This document shows positions 53,799-64,000 of a DNA stretch of 64,000 nt, in pieces; positions within the stretch are counted from its first letter, which is position 1, and every line of letters starts with the position of its first letter. The notes beneath the pieces are model-generated. The model was given only the letters and a program-made list of their open reading frames with translations. It was not told where the DNA came from and made no database searches. Both the position numbers and the translations under genes were made by a program. Source of the stretch: Endozoicomonas sp. NE40 (GTDB lineage Bacteria > Pseudomonadota > Gammaproteobacteria > Pseudomonadales > Endozoicomonadaceae); the NCBI RefSeq assembly GCF_040549045.1, contig NZ_JBEWTB010000002.1, positions 1,953,501 through 2,017,500 of the forward strand. Direction: 5' to 3'.

Positions 53799-55172
53799 CT
53801 AATACTTCAGGAGAGGAGCAAGGGCTACGAGAAGTATGACCATAATCACTGCGGGAGCCAGAACGCTGGTTAAAAACCTCCAGAGGGTGAACTGGGCATT
53901 AGGCAGCTCAAGTGACCGGATCATACGGGTACGCCCCATCTTCCAACCTGCAAAAATAGCAATAAGAATGCCGTTTAATGGCATCATCAGATTGGTGGTC
54001 AGGTAAACAAGCAGATTAAAGAATGTTTTCCCAAACCATCGATAATCTTCACCTGACCAGATGTTGAATGAGAACACACTGCCAAGTCCCACCAACCAGA
54101 CCAGACAACCCGTTGCACCGGTTACTACAGGCCGGCTTATACCAAAGCGCTCATGCAGCCAGGCTACAGCAGGCTCCAGCATGGAAATAGCAGAACTCAA
54201 CGCTGCAAGGGCAACCAGTATAAAAATCGCACCACCCAGCACATCACCAAAAGCAGCTCTTGAAATCGCAGTTGTCATGGAAACAAACAGCAGGCCCGGA
54301 CCGGACCTGGCTTCCATACCAAATTCAAACACAATCGGAAAAATAAAAAGGCCTGCCAAAATAGCGGCAAGAGTGTCCAAAGCGGCAATACTCATGCAAG
54401 AGGTCAGCACGTTGTTTTCTTTTGAAATGTAAGAACCGTAAGTCATCATCATGCAAAGCCCAGGCCCCAGCGTAAAAAACGCCTGACCTGTCGCTGCAAC
54501 CACTCCATCAGTCGTCAGTTTGCTGAAGTCGGGCTTGAACATAAATTCCACAGCCCGGCCAAACTGGCTGGTTTGAGTGATAGCGTACACAAGCATCAGC
54601 AGCATAAGGAGAAACAGTGCAGGCATTATTAGCCTGAGGCCATTTTCAAGCCCTTTATAAATACCGAGACCAACAATCACACAGGAAGCCAGGATAAACA
54701 ATGAATGCCAGATAATCATCGTGACCGGACTGCTAATCATATTATCAAAATGGTCACAAACACTTGTAGCACTCATCCCTGCAAAGGTGCCAGCAAACGA
54801 CTCAAATGTGTAATACATCGCCCAGCCGCCAATAACGCTGTAAAAAGACAGGATAATAAGGCTGATGACAACGCCTATAACGCCAATACTCACCCACGCA
54901 CGCGAAACACCGGCATGACGAGCCAGATAACTCATTGCAGTTATAGGGTTACTGCGGGAGTAGCGCCCCAGGCTAACTTCAGCAATCAGTAGCGGTACAC
55001 TCAGAAATAATACACACAGCAGGTAAACAATAATAAAAGCACTACCGCCATATTCACTAGCAATGTAGGGAAAACGCCATAGATTAGCCAGACCAATTGC
55101 AGCACCAGAGGCGGCCAGAATAAAGGTTGCCTTGCTTTTCCAAACCTGACCTTCCCAGTTAGGTACCGACAT
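53799..55172 (-). CDS. Sodium-dependent transporter, NSS (SNF) family
   Basis: NSS proteins couple inward sodium flow to uptake of amino acids or similar solutes. The product (457 residues from ATG 55172; TTG 55187 is possible) has about 11-12 hydrophobic helices. The first carries the sodium/substrate signature AASGAAIGLANLWRFPYIAS with the broken helix, followed by EYGGSAFIIVYLL. GQAFFTLGPGLCMMMTYGSY marks helix 6. The substrate cannot be read from the sequence. It lies directly downstream of rpoC on the same strand, after the rpoC terminator. Confidence 0.93.
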   Translation of the reverse strand: MSVPNWEGQVWKSKATFILAASGAAIGLANLWRFPYIASEYGGSAFIIVYLLCVLFLSVPLLIAEVSLGRYSRSNPITAMSYLARHAGVSRAWVSIGVIGVVISLIILSFYSVIGGWAMYYTFESFAGTFAGMSATSVCDHFDNMISSPVTMIIWHSLFILASCVIVGLGIYKGLENGLRLIMPALFLLMLLMLVYAITQTSQFGRAVEFMFKPDFSKLTTDGVVAATGQAFFTLGPGLCMMMTYGSYISKENNVLTSCMSIAALDTLAAILAGLFIFPIVFEFGMEARSGPGLLFVSMTTAISRAAFGDVLGGAIFILVALAALSSAISMLEPAVAWLHERFGISRPVVTGATGCLVWLVGLGSVFSFNIWSGEDYRWFGKTFFNLLVYLTTNLMMPLNGILIAIFAGWKMGRTRMIRSLELPNAQFTLWRFLTSVLAPAVIMVILLVALAPLLKY

Positions 55173-55284
55173 AACGTTGCCTGACAAGCATTAAGAAGGG
55201 ATTAACGACAGCAGCCCATAGACGACTGAGTATTTAAGAGGGAATTTTTATATTGAGAGAAGTGTAGAGTATAGGACTGCGCAC

Positions 55285-55313
55285 AAAAAAGGCCACTCAA
55301 CATGAGCAGCCTT
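55285..55313 (-). terminator. Terminator of the rpoBC operon
   Basis: On the minus strand AAGGCTGCTCA pairs with TGAGTGGCCTT (two GU pairs as RNA) around TGT, followed by TTTTG. A second GC-rich hairpin (GTGCGCC/GGCGCAC, 55330-55347) lies between it and the rpoC stop. Confidence 0.75.
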
Positions 55314-55367
55314 TTGCATGCGTTCAACGGTGCGCCCAAAGGCGCACGCAGTTGATTACACTTTTTA

Positions 55368-58300
55368 TCACACTTCGCCGAAGTTAAGCGCTTCAGACAG
55401 TGCAGCTTCCACTTCAGAAGCAGACACTTTAACTGGTGCTTCAAATTCTGGCTCTTCGCGACCTTTCTTACGCTCAGCGTGGTAAGCAAGACCGGTACCA
55501 GCCGGAATCAGACGACCAACAACAACGTTTTCCTTCAGACCGCGCAGGTAATCACGCTTACCGGTTACCGCAGCTTCAGTCAGAACTCGTGTGGTCTCCT
55601 GGAAGGAAGCCGCAGAGATGAAGGACTCTGTTGCCAGAGACGCTTTGGTAATACCCAGCAGTACACGCTCGAACTTGGCAGGGAACTTGTCTTCAGCAAT
55701 CAGACGATCGTTCTCTTCCAGTACAGTCGTATACTCAGTCTGGTCACCACGGATCAGCGTGGAGTCACCCGTGTCAGCAATCTCAACCTTGCGCAGCATC
55801 TGGCGCAGAATGGTCTCGATGTGCTTATCGTTAATCTTTACACCCTGCAGACGGTATACGTCCTGGATTTCGTTAACGATGTAGCGAGCCAGCTCACCCA
55901 CACCCAGCAGGCGCAAAACGTCGTGCGGGTTGGTAGGACCGTCGGAGATTACCTCACCTTTGGTGACCTGCTCACCCTCGAACACGTTCAGGTTACGCCA
56001 TTTAGGAATCAGTTCCTCGTACGGATCGCTACCGTCGTTAGGAGTGATCACCAGACGCTTCTTACCCTTGGTCTCCTTACCGAAACCGATGGTACCGGTA
56101 ATTTCAGCCAGGATAGAGTGTTCTTTCGGCTTACGTGCTTCAAACAGGTCGGCCACTCGTGGCAGACCACCGGTGATGTCCTTGTTACCGCCGGACTGCT
56201 GTGGAATACGGGCAACGATATCACCCACTTCTACAGTCGCGCCGTCAGCCAGGTTCACCAGAGCGTTTGCTGGCAGGAAGTACTGCGCAGGTACGTCAGT
56301 GTTAGGCAGCTTCAGCTCTTTACCGTTGGCATCCAGCAGCTGGATTGCAGGACGGATATCCTTACCAGCAGAAGGACGATCCTTCGGATCCATCACTTCG
56401 ATGTTGGACAGACCGGTCAGCTCATCAGTCTGGGTCTTAACGGTAATGCCTTCTTCAAAGCCCAGGAACTTAACGGTACCGGACAGTTCAGTCACGATTG
56501 GGTGCGTGTGTGGGTCCCACTTCGCTACCACCTGACCGGAAGATACTTCAGCGTCTTCCTTAACGGATACAACAGCACCATAAGGCAGCTTGTAACGCTC
56601 ACGCTCACGACCAAACTCGTCGGCAATCGCCAGCTGACCGGAACGGCTGACAGAAACCAGAGTTCCGTCTTTACGCTCAACAGACTTCATGTTCAGCAGA
56701 CGGGCAACACCCTTGTTCTTAACAGTAATGTTGTCCTGAGCAGCGTTACGAGACGCAGCACCACCGATGTGGAAGGTACGCATAGTCAGCTGTGTACCAG
56801 GCTCACCGATAGACTGAGCAGCGATAACACCAACAGCCTCACCCTTGTTAACCAGGTGTCCGCGACCCAGGTCACGGCCATAGCACTTGGCACAGATACC
56901 GTGACGGGTGTCACAGCTGATTGGAGAACGTACTTTCATTTCATCGACGTTCATACCTTCCAGACGCTTAACCCATGCTTCGTCGATCAGGGTACCGGCT
57001 GGAATAGCGATCTCGTCTTCGGTGCCTGGCTTGAATACGTCCAGAGCCACCACACGACCCAGGATACGCTCACCCAGAGGTTCAACAACGTCACCGCCTT
57101 CGATGTGCGGAGTCATCATCAGACCGTTGGTGGTACCACAATCGTCTTCAGTCACGACCAGATCCTGCGCCACGTCGACCAGACGACGGGTCAGGTAACC
57201 GGAGTTCGCAGTCTTCAGAGCGGTATCCGCCAGACCCTTACGAGCACCGTGGGTAGAGATGAAGTACTGCAGTACGTTCAGACCTTCACGGAAGTTCGCG
57301 GTAATAGGCGTTTCGATGATGGAGCCGTCTGGCTTGGCCATCAGACCACGCATCCCAGCCAGCTGACGAATCTGTGCGGCACTACCACGAGCACCGGAGT
57401 CCGCCATCATATAAACGCTGTTGAAGGATTCCTGCTCTTCCTCTTCGCCCTGTTTGTTCAGAACGGTGTCGGACTTCAGGTTGTCCATCATGGACTTGGC
57501 CAGCATTTCGTTGGCACGGGACCAGATGTCGATTACCTTGTTGTACTTCTCGCCCGCTGTTACCAGACCGGAAGCAAACTGGTTTTCGATCTCGCGAACT
57601 TCTTCGTTGGCGTCACGGATGATGTCCTTCTTGTTATCAGGGATAACGAAGTCGTTCACACCGATGGACGCACCAGACAGGGTCGCGTAGTTGAAGCCGA
57701 GGTACAGCATCTGGTCAGCAAAGATAACGGTTTCTTTCAGACCAACACGACGGTAGCTCGCATTCAGCAGGCCGGAAATCGCCTTCTTCTTCATGGTCTG
57801 GTTAACCAGTGAGAACGGCAGACCCTCAGGAACGATTTCCCAGAGAATCATACGACCCACAGTGGTGTCAGCCAGGAAGGTGCGTGCGTGTTCTACACCA
57901 TCGTCGTCTTTGTATTTTTCGCTGACACGTACTTTAACGCGAGCGTGCAGCTCAACAGCGCCGGTACGGTAAGCGCGCATCACTTCGCGGATGTCCACGA
58001 ATGCCATGCCTTCACCCTTGGCGTTGATACGCTCTCGGGTGATGTAGTACAGACCCAGTACAACGTCCTGGGAAGGTACGATAATAGGTTCGCCGTTCGC
58101 AGGTGCCAGGATGTTGTTGGTAGACATCATCAGAGCACGGGCTTCCAGCTGGGCTTCCAGAGTTAGTGGTACGTGTACCGCCATCTGGTCACCGTCGAAG
58201 TCAGCGTTGTACGCCGCACACACCAGTGGGTGCAGTTGAATCGCTTTACCTTCGATCAGAACCGGTTCGAACGCCTGGATACCGAGACGGTGCAGAGTTG

Positions 58301-59579
58301 GCGCACGGTTCAGCATAACTGGGTGTTCACGGATCACGTCAGCCAGAACGTCCCACACCTCAGGTGTTTCACGCTCAACCATCTTCTTGGCAGCCTTGAT
58401 AGTGGTCGCCAGACCTTTGGCTTCCAGCTTACCGAAGATGAACGGCTTGAACAGTTCCAGAGCCATCTTCTTAGGAAGACCACACTGGTGCAGACGCAGG
58501 GTAGGACCTACGGTGATTACAGAACGACCGGAGTAGTCTACACGTTTACCCAGCAGGTTCTGACGGAAACGACCCTGCTTACCCTTGATCATGTCAGCCA
58601 GGGATTTCAGAGGACGCTTGTTAGAACCGGTGATCGCACGACCACGACGACCGTTATCCAGCAGCGCGTCTACAGATTCCTGCAGCATACGCTTTTCGTT
58701 GCGGACAATGATGTCAGGCGCGTTCAGGTCGAGCAGACGCTTCAGACGATTGTTACGGTTGATTACGCGACGGTACAGATCGTTCAGGTCAGACGTCGCG
58801 AAACGACCGCCATCCAGAGGTACCAGAGGACGCAGATCTGGCGGCAGAACCGGCAGAACGGTCAGAATCATCCACTCCGGGTTGTTACCGGATTTGTGGA
58901 ACGCTTCAACCAGCTTCAGACGCTTGGACAGTTTCTTCAGTTTGGTTTCAGAGTTAGTCTGCGGAATCTCTTCACGCAACATTTCCACTTCTTCACCCAG
59001 GTCGATATCGTTCAGCAGGGCTTTGATCGCTTCCGCACCCATGCGTGCGTCAAAGTCGTCGCCGAACTCTTCCAGAGCTTCATAGTATTGTTCGTCAGAC
59101 AGCAGCTGGTTCTTTTCCAGCGTTGTCATACCCGGATCAACAACCACGTAAGACTCAAAATAGAGTACACGTTCGATGTCGCGCAGGGTCATGTCCAGCA
59201 GCAAACCGATACGGGATGGCAGGGACTTCAGGAACCAGATGTGGGCAACCGGGCTGGCCAGTTCGATGTGACCCATGCGGTCACGACGTACTTTTGCCAG
59301 TGCAACTTCTACGCCACACTTCTCACAGATAACACCGCGGTGCTTCAGGCGCTTGTACTTACCGCACAGGCACTCATAATCTTTTACCGGGCCAAAAATT
59401 TTGGCACAGAACAGACCGTCACGCTCAGGCTTGAACGTACGGTAATTAATGGTTTCCGGCTTTTTTACTTCGCCGTAAGACCAGGAACGTACCATCTCTG
59501 GGGAAGCCAGACCGATACGAATAGAGTCAAACTCGTCAGTTTGGCCCTGGGTCTTGAGTAGATTCAGCAAGTCTTTCAA
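55368..59579 (-). CDS. rpoC: RNA polymerase beta' subunit
   Basis: Beta' carries the catalytic magnesium site. The 1403-residue protein has the N-terminal zinc site (CLCGKYKRLKHRGVICEKCG), the active-site loop NADFDGDQMAVHVP with three Asp, the second zinc site (CDTRHGICAKCYGRDLG) and RTFHIGGAAS in the trigger-loop region. Length and order are normal. It follows rpoB by 58 bp. Confidence 0.99.
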   Translation of the reverse strand: MKDLLNLLKTQGQTDEFDSIRIGLASPEMVRSWSYGEVKKPETINYRTFKPERDGLFCAKIFGPVKDYECLCGKYKRLKHRGVICEKCGVEVALAKVRRDRMGHIELASPVAHIWFLKSLPSRIGLLLDMTLRDIERVLYFESYVVVDPGMTTLEKNQLLSDEQYYEALEEFGDDFDARMGAEAIKALLNDIDLGEEVEMLREEIPQTNSETKLKKLSKRLKLVEAFHKSGNNPEWMILTVLPVLPPDLRPLVPLDGGRFATSDLNDLYRRVINRNNRLKRLLDLNAPDIIVRNEKRMLQESVDALLDNGRRGRAITGSNKRPLKSLADMIKGKQGRFRQNLLGKRVDYSGRSVITVGPTLRLHQCGLPKKMALELFKPFIFGKLEAKGLATTIKAAKKMVERETPEVWDVLADVIREHPVMLNRAPTLHRLGIQAFEPVLIEGKAIQLHPLVCAAYNADFDGDQMAVHVPLTLEAQLEARALMMSTNNILAPANGEPIIVPSQDVVLGLYYITRERINAKGEGMAFVDIREVMRAYRTGAVELHARVKVRVSEKYKDDDGVEHARTFLADTTVGRMILWEIVPEGLPFSLVNQTMKKKAISGLLNASYRRVGLKETVIFADQMLYLGFNYATLSGASIGVNDFVIPDNKKDIIRDANEEVREIENQFASGLVTAGEKYNKVIDIWSRANEMLAKSMMDNLKSDTVLNKQGEEEEQESFNSVYMMADSGARGSAAQIRQLAGMRGLMAKPDGSIIETPITANFREGLNVLQYFISTHGARKGLADTALKTANSGYLTRRLVDVAQDLVVTEDDCGTTNGLMMTPHIEGGDVVEPLGERILGRVVALDVFKPGTEDEIAIPAGTLIDEAWVKRLEGMNVDEMKVRSPISCDTRHGICAKCYGRDLGRGHLVNKGEAVGVIAAQSIGEPGTQLTMRTFHIGGAASRNAAQDNITVKNKGVARLLNMKSVERKDGTLVSVSRSGQLAIADEFGRERERYKLPYGAVVSVKEDAEVSSGQVVAKWDPHTHPIVTELSGTVKFLGFEEGITVKTQTDELTGLSNIEVMDPKDRPSAGKDIRPAIQLLDANGKELKLPNTDVPAQYFLPANALVNLADGATVEVGDIVARIPQQSGGNKDITGGLPRVADLFEARKPKEHSILAEITGTIGFGKETKGKKRLVITPNDGSDPYEELIPKWRNLNVFEGEQVTKGEVISDGPTNPHDVLRLLGVGELARYIVNEIQDVYRLQGVKINDKHIETILRQMLRKVEIADTGDSTLIRGDQTEYTTVLEENDRLIAEDKFPAKFERVLLGITKASLATESFISAASFQETTRVLTEAAVTGKRDYLRGLKENVVVGRLIPAGTGLAYHAERKKGREEPEFEAPVKVSASEVEAALSEALNFGEV

Positions 59580-59637
59580 GATCGCATCTCCTCGCGATGC
59601 AAGGCAGCCTTTTACAGCTGCCTTACCTCACGTTTTG

Positions 59638-62600
59638 TTATTCGGTGTCCAGCTCGATGTCGATACCCAGAGAGCGAATCTCTTTCAACAGTACGTTGAA
59701 GGATTCAGGCATTCCGGGCTCCATACGGTGGTCCCCATCGACGATGTTCTTATACATCTTGGTACGACCAGCCACGTCATCGGACTTAACTGTCAGCATT
59801 TCCTGCAGGGTGTAGGCGGCACCGTATGCTTCGAGCGCCCATACCTCCATCTCACCGAATCGCTGACCACCGAATTGGGCCTTACCACCCAGCGGCTGCT
59901 GGGTAACCAGAGAGTAAGAACCGGTGGAACGTGCGTGCATCTTGTCATCAACCAGGTGGTTGAGCTTCAGCATGTACATGTAACCAACGGTTACCGGACG
60001 GTCAAAGGAATCACCTGTACGACCGTCAAACAGAGTCACCTGACCGGTGTCGCTCATGTCAGCCAGACGCAGCAGTTCCTTAACTTCGGATTCCTTGGCA
60101 CCGTCGAATACGGAAGTCGCCATTGGAACACCGCCACGCAGGTTCTTCGCCAGATCCATGATTTCTTCATCAGAGAAGGAATCCAGATCTTCCTGACGAC
60201 GGCTGCCGCCTACGCCATTGTATACCTGATCCAGGAAGTCACGAATTTCAGCCACTTTCTTCTGGGACTCGATCATACGATTGATCTTGTGACCCAGACC
60301 GCGCGCAGCTGCACCCAGGTGAGTTTCCAGTACCTGTCCAACGTTCATACGGGAAGGTACACCAAGTGGATTCAATACGATATCAACCGGGTTACCTTCC
60401 GCATCGTGTGGCATGTCTTCCACAGGCATGATGATAGAGATAACACCCTTGTTACCGTGACGACCCGCCATCTTGTCACCAGGCTGGATACGACGCTTGA
60501 TAGCCAGGTAAACCTTAACGATCTTCAGCACGCCTGGTGCCATATCGTCGCCGGTTTGCAGCTTTTTCTTCTTGTCTTCGAAACGCTCGTCGAGCTGAGC
60601 ACGACGTTCTTTCAGCTGTTCTCTGGCCAGGTCCAGCTGTTCGTTCAGAGCTTCGTCAGACATGGACAGCTTGAACCACTGTTCGTGTTCCAGTCCGTCC
60701 AGATATTCGTCAGAGATAGTGTCGCCCTTCGCCAGAGCCGGACCACGATCTACAGACTGACCACGCAGAGCTTCACGCAGACGGTCAAAGGTATCTTCCT
60801 CAACCACCCGGAACTCTTCGTTCAGGTCTTTACGGTATTCGTCCAGTGCCGCCTTTTCGATGGCCTGGGCGCGGCTGTCTTTTTCAACGCCGTCGCGGGT
60901 GAATACCTGTACGTCAATCACGGTACCTTTAACAGAAGTTGGTACACGCAAAGACGTATCTTTAACGTCAGAGGCTTTCTCACCGAAGATCGCACGCAGC
61001 AGTTTTTCTTCCGGAGTCAGCTGGGTTTCACCCTTAGGCGTTACCTTACCGACCAGAATGTCGCCTGCGCCTACTTCAGCACCTACGTACACGATACCGG
61101 CTTCGTCCAGCTTGTTCAGAGCGGACTCACCCACGTTTGGAATATCAGAAGTGATTTCTTCTGGTCCCAGTTTGGTATCACGCGCCACACAGGTCAGTTC
61201 CTGAATGTGGATAGTCGTGAAACGGTCTTCCTGAACCACACGCTCAGAGATGAGAATGGAGTCCTCGAAGTTGTAACCGTTCCAAGGCATGAAGGCCACG
61301 CGCATGTTCTGACCCAGAGCCAGTTCACCCATGTCGACGGAAGGACCGTCAGCCAGGATGTCGCCTGCAGCGATACGCTCGCCGTTCTTCACCAGCGCAC
61401 GCTGGTTGATGCAGGTGTTCTGGTTAGAACGTGTGTACTTAGTCAGGTTGTAGATATCTACACCCGCTTCACCCGGCTGAACTTCATCATCGTTTACACG
61501 AATAACGATTCTAGCCGCGTCAACAGTATCGACATAACCACCACGGCGGGCCACCACACAAACACCGGAGTCGGACGCTACGTTGCGTTCCATACCAGTA
61601 CCAACCAGCGGCTTGTCAGCACGCAGAGTTGGAACCGCCTGACGTTGCATGTTCGATCCCATCAGGGCCCGGTTAGCATCGTCGTGCTCAAGGAATGGAA
61701 TCAGGGATGCCGCTACAGACACAACCTGCTTAGTGGAAACGTCCATGTACTGAACTTTTTCCGGACCCATCAGGTGTGTTTCACCACGGTGACGTACGTT
61801 GACCAGTTCTTCGGTCAGACGGTTTTCGTCGTCCAGACCAGCAGAAGCCTGTGCGATGACGAATTCGCCTTCTTCAATCGCAGACAGGTAATCCACCTGA
61901 TCGGTCACCTGACCTTCAACCACTTTACGGTACGGGGATTCCAGGAAGCCGTAATCGTTGGCACGAGCGTAAGTTGCCAGAGAGTTGATCAGACCGATGT
62001 TTGGACCTTCAGGGGTCTCGATCGGACAAACCCGACCATAGTGGGTCGCGTGTACGTCCCGAACCTCGAAACCAGCACGTTCACGGGTCAGACCACCCGG
62101 ACCCAACGCAGATACACGACGCTTGTGAGTTACCTCAGACAGCGGGTTGTTCTGGTCCATAAACTGAGACAGCTGGGAGGAACCAAAGAATTCTTTGATG
62201 GCAGCAGCCACAGGCTTGGCATTGATCAGATCCTGAGGCATCAGGCCTTCAGATTCTGCCAGGCTCAGACGCTCCTTAACGGCGCGTTCAACACGTACCA
62301 GACCAACACGGAACTGGTTTTCAGCCATTTCACCAACGGAACGGACACGACGGTTACCGAGGTGGTCGATATCGTCACAGACGCCTTTACCGTTACGAAT
62401 GTCTACCAGAGTTTTCAGGGTATCAACGATATCCTGATTATCCAGTACACCCGGACCCGTATCAGATTCACGACCCAGTCGACGGTTGAACTTCATACGA
62501 CCAACGCCAGACAGATCATAACGTTCAGCAGAGAAGAACAGGTTACCGAACAGGGCTTCAGCAGCTTCTTGTGTAGGCGGCTCGCCCGGGCGCATCATAC

Positions 62601-63717
62601 GGTAGATTTCTACCAGTGCTTCCAGACGGTTAGTCGTGGTGTCAGCACGCAGGGTGTCAGAGATATAGGAACCGCAGTCCAACTCATTGGTGTACAGGGT
62701 TTCAATATTCTTAACGCCAGCAGCCAGCAGTTTTTCGTAAACTTCCGTAGTGATTTCGGTGTTGCAGTCAACAACGATCTCACCGGTAGCCTGGTGCACA
62801 ACGGTCTTAGCCAGGACTTTTCCGTAAACGTATTCTACCGGAGCTTCGATGCGCTGGATGTTTGCTTTCTGCAGCTGACGGATGTGACGAGCAGTCACAC
62901 GACGACCCATCTCAACGATTACATTACCTTCGTTGTCTTTGATGTCAAAGCTTGCGGCTTCACCACGCAGACGATCGGCAACCAGATCGGTACTTACATT
63001 CTCTGAACCAATCTGGAAAGGTACTGTATCGAAGAAGTAATCCAGAATTTCTTCGTTGCCCATGCCCAGGGCACGCAGCAGAATAGTGGCAGGCAGCTTA
63101 CGACGACGGTCAATTCGTACGAACAGCTGGTCCTTTGGATCGAATTCGAAATCCAACCAGGAGCCACGGTAAGGAATAACACGAGCAGAGTACAGCAGCT
63201 TACCGGAAGAGTGAGTCTTACCACGGTCGTGGTCGAAGAACACACCCGGAGAACGGTGCAGCTGGGATACGATTACACGTTCAGTACCATTGATAACAAA
63301 GGTACCATTTTCAGTCATGAGCGGAATTTCGCCCATGTAGACTTCCTGTTCCTTGATGTCCTTGATCGCCTTGTTGGCGGAGTCTTTGTCATAGATAATC
63401 AGGCGCACTTTCACACGCAGAGGTACTGCGTAAGTGACACCACGAAGTTGACATTCCTTGACATCAAAAGCCGGAGTACCGAGCCTGTAGCTCACATATT
63501 CCAGCGCCGCATTGCCAGAGTAACTAACAATTGGAAATACGGACTTGAAGGCAGCGTGCAGACCAATGTCTTCACGCGCGGCCGGCTCTTTTCCGGTTTG
63601 CAGCAGCTTGTGATAAGAATCAAGCTGAATCGCCAGAAGATACGGCACATTCATGACATGCGGCAGTTTGCCGAAGTCTTTGCGGATGCGTTTTTTCTCT
63701 GTATACGAGTATGCCAT
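59638..63717 (-). CDS. rpoB: RNA polymerase beta subunit
   Basis: The 1359-residue beta subunit shows GSSQLSQFMDQNNPLSEVTH and KRRVSALGPGGLTRERAG, the rifampicin region with the sensitive-type Asp, His and Ser. It also has GRVCPIETPEGPNIGLINSL, RHGNKGVIS and the C-terminal GGQRFGEMEVWALEAYGAA. The start MAYSYTEKKRIRKDFG fits the family. Confidence 0.99.
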   Translation of the reverse strand: MAYSYTEKKRIRKDFGKLPHVMNVPYLLAIQLDSYHKLLQTGKEPAAREDIGLHAAFKSVFPIVSYSGNAALEYVSYRLGTPAFDVKECQLRGVTYAVPLRVKVRLIIYDKDSANKAIKDIKEQEVYMGEIPLMTENGTFVINGTERVIVSQLHRSPGVFFDHDRGKTHSSGKLLYSARVIPYRGSWLDFEFDPKDQLFVRIDRRRKLPATILLRALGMGNEEILDYFFDTVPFQIGSENVSTDLVADRLRGEAASFDIKDNEGNVIVEMGRRVTARHIRQLQKANIQRIEAPVEYVYGKVLAKTVVHQATGEIVVDCNTEITTEVYEKLLAAGVKNIETLYTNELDCGSYISDTLRADTTTNRLEALVEIYRMMRPGEPPTQEAAEALFGNLFFSAERYDLSGVGRMKFNRRLGRESDTGPGVLDNQDIVDTLKTLVDIRNGKGVCDDIDHLGNRRVRSVGEMAENQFRVGLVRVERAVKERLSLAESEGLMPQDLINAKPVAAAIKEFFGSSQLSQFMDQNNPLSEVTHKRRVSALGPGGLTRERAGFEVRDVHATHYGRVCPIETPEGPNIGLINSLATYARANDYGFLESPYRKVVEGQVTDQVDYLSAIEEGEFVIAQASAGLDDENRLTEELVNVRHRGETHLMGPEKVQYMDVSTKQVVSVAASLIPFLEHDDANRALMGSNMQRQAVPTLRADKPLVGTGMERNVASDSGVCVVARRGGYVDTVDAARIVIRVNDDEVQPGEAGVDIYNLTKYTRSNQNTCINQRALVKNGERIAAGDILADGPSVDMGELALGQNMRVAFMPWNGYNFEDSILISERVVQEDRFTTIHIQELTCVARDTKLGPEEITSDIPNVGESALNKLDEAGIVYVGAEVGAGDILVGKVTPKGETQLTPEEKLLRAIFGEKASDVKDTSLRVPTSVKGTVIDVQVFTRDGVEKDSRAQAIEKAALDEYRKDLNEEFRVVEEDTFDRLREALRGQSVDRGPALAKGDTISDEYLDGLEHEQWFKLSMSDEALNEQLDLAREQLKERRAQLDERFEDKKKKLQTGDDMAPGVLKIVKVYLAIKRRIQPGDKMAGRHGNKGVISIIMPVEDMPHDAEGNPVDIVLNPLGVPSRMNVGQVLETHLGAAARGLGHKINRMIESQKKVAEIRDFLDQVYNGVGGSRRQEDLDSFSDEEIMDLAKNLRGGVPMATSVFDGAKESEVKELLRLADMSDTGQVTLFDGRTGDSFDRPVTVGYMYMLKLNHLVDDKMHARSTGSYSLVTQQPLGGKAQFGGQRFGEMEVWALEAYGAAYTLQEMLTVKSDDVAGRTKMYKNIVDGDHRMEPGMPESFNVLLKEIRSLGIDIELDTE

Positions 63718-64000
63718 CAGCGTTCCCCAGCTTGGTCACCTGGTCCTGGCTTCAGACCGTCTGGTCTGGCCATCTAGGTTTTGATGAGGGCGGGTGGCCC
63801 CCTTTTGACACCCAATGAATACGGTGATTAACAACCGTTAAACCGTTGCATGAGCTTTAGCGTCTGGCTAACTGAACCTTCCGCCACTCGTGCAACCAAT
63901 GCCAGTCGCCATGACTGACATCCCCCTGAAGTGATCCAAACCGTACACCTGTCCGCCCAGAACGACTCCGGAACCTACCAGTGTACATGGCTTCTATATC
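63718..64000 (-). promoter_or_regulatory. rplL-rpoB intergenic leader, reaching the window edge
   Basis: No gene is readable in the 283 bp upstream of rpoB. The expected neighbour, rplL, must lie beyond the edge. A hairpin CAGACC/GGTCTG (63753-63768) and a G/C-rich segment near 63790-63812 are candidates for the attenuator and processing site known between rplL and rpoB in E. coli. Confidence 0.45.

Noticed and set aside
55479..57812. 777-codon plus-strand frame opposite rpoC
   Set aside because: Shadow frame of rpoC with Gln/Thr/Val-rich nonsense composition.
59554..63006. 1150-codon plus-strand frame opposite rpoB
   Set aside because: It is the mirror of strong codon bias in rpoB; no motifs, and rpoB is certain on the other strand.

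Overview
The window looks like a chromosomal segment from a host-associated gammaproteobacterium. Gene order (thiI, glnA, ntrBC; rpoB-rpoC; rpsL-rpsG-fusA-tuf; the S10, spc and alpha ribosomal operons) and protein sequences close to Pseudomonas, Oceanospirillales and enteric homologues support the class. A giant repeat adhesin, a chaperone-usher pilus and a protein with WASP-like actin-binding features suggest an animal symbiont or pathogen. An Endozoicomonas-like member of the Oceanospirillales is my best guess, by inference only.

Layout. 1-4.4 kb (minus strand): the open end of a large unknown protein, then folA and thiI. 4.9-21.2 kb (plus strand): a Cys-rich secreted protein with a decayed duplicate of its 3' end, glnA behind a textbook sigma-54/NtrC promoter, a DUF4124-type periplasmic protein, a 3147-residue type I secreted adhesin, then ntrB and ntrC behind a 41-bp palindrome with a perfect NtrC site. 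21.2-22.2 kb: a toxin-antitoxin remnant (toxin internally deleted, antitoxin intact) and a small secreted protein. 22.2-29.0 kb (minus strand): an alternative (CFA/I-ECP-like) chaperone-usher operon with four secreted subunit-like proteins and a 32-bp inverted repeat inside the operon. 29.0-29.95 kb: sparse, with one 59-residue membrane miniprotein.

29.95-48.9 kb (minus strand): an almost unbroken run of translation and transcription genes, in transcription order rpsL-rpsG-fusA-tuf / rpsJ-rplC-D-W-B-rpsS-rplV-rpsC-rplP-rpmC-rpsQ / rplN-X-E-rpsN-H-rplF-R-rpsE-rpmD-rplO-secY-rpmJ / rpsM-K-D-rpoA-rplQ. Good sigma-70 promoters are visible before rpsL and rpsJ. 48.9-55.4 kb: an accessory block placed where rpoC and rpsL are often neighbours. 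It holds a 947-residue protein with polyproline, WH2 and acidic-Trp elements, glpX, a small secreted PD-(D/E)XK-like protein and a sodium-dependent NSS transporter. 55.4-63.7 kb: rpoC and rpoB, with the rplL-rpoB leader running to the window edge.

The nitrogen genes form a readable circuit: NtrB/NtrC act on the sigma-54 promoter of glnA and probably on their own promoter. The accessory genes (adhesin, pilus, WASP-like protein) share a theme of surface attachment and host-cell manipulation and sit inside otherwise conserved core synteny. No tRNA, rRNA, CRISPR array or transposase gene was seen.
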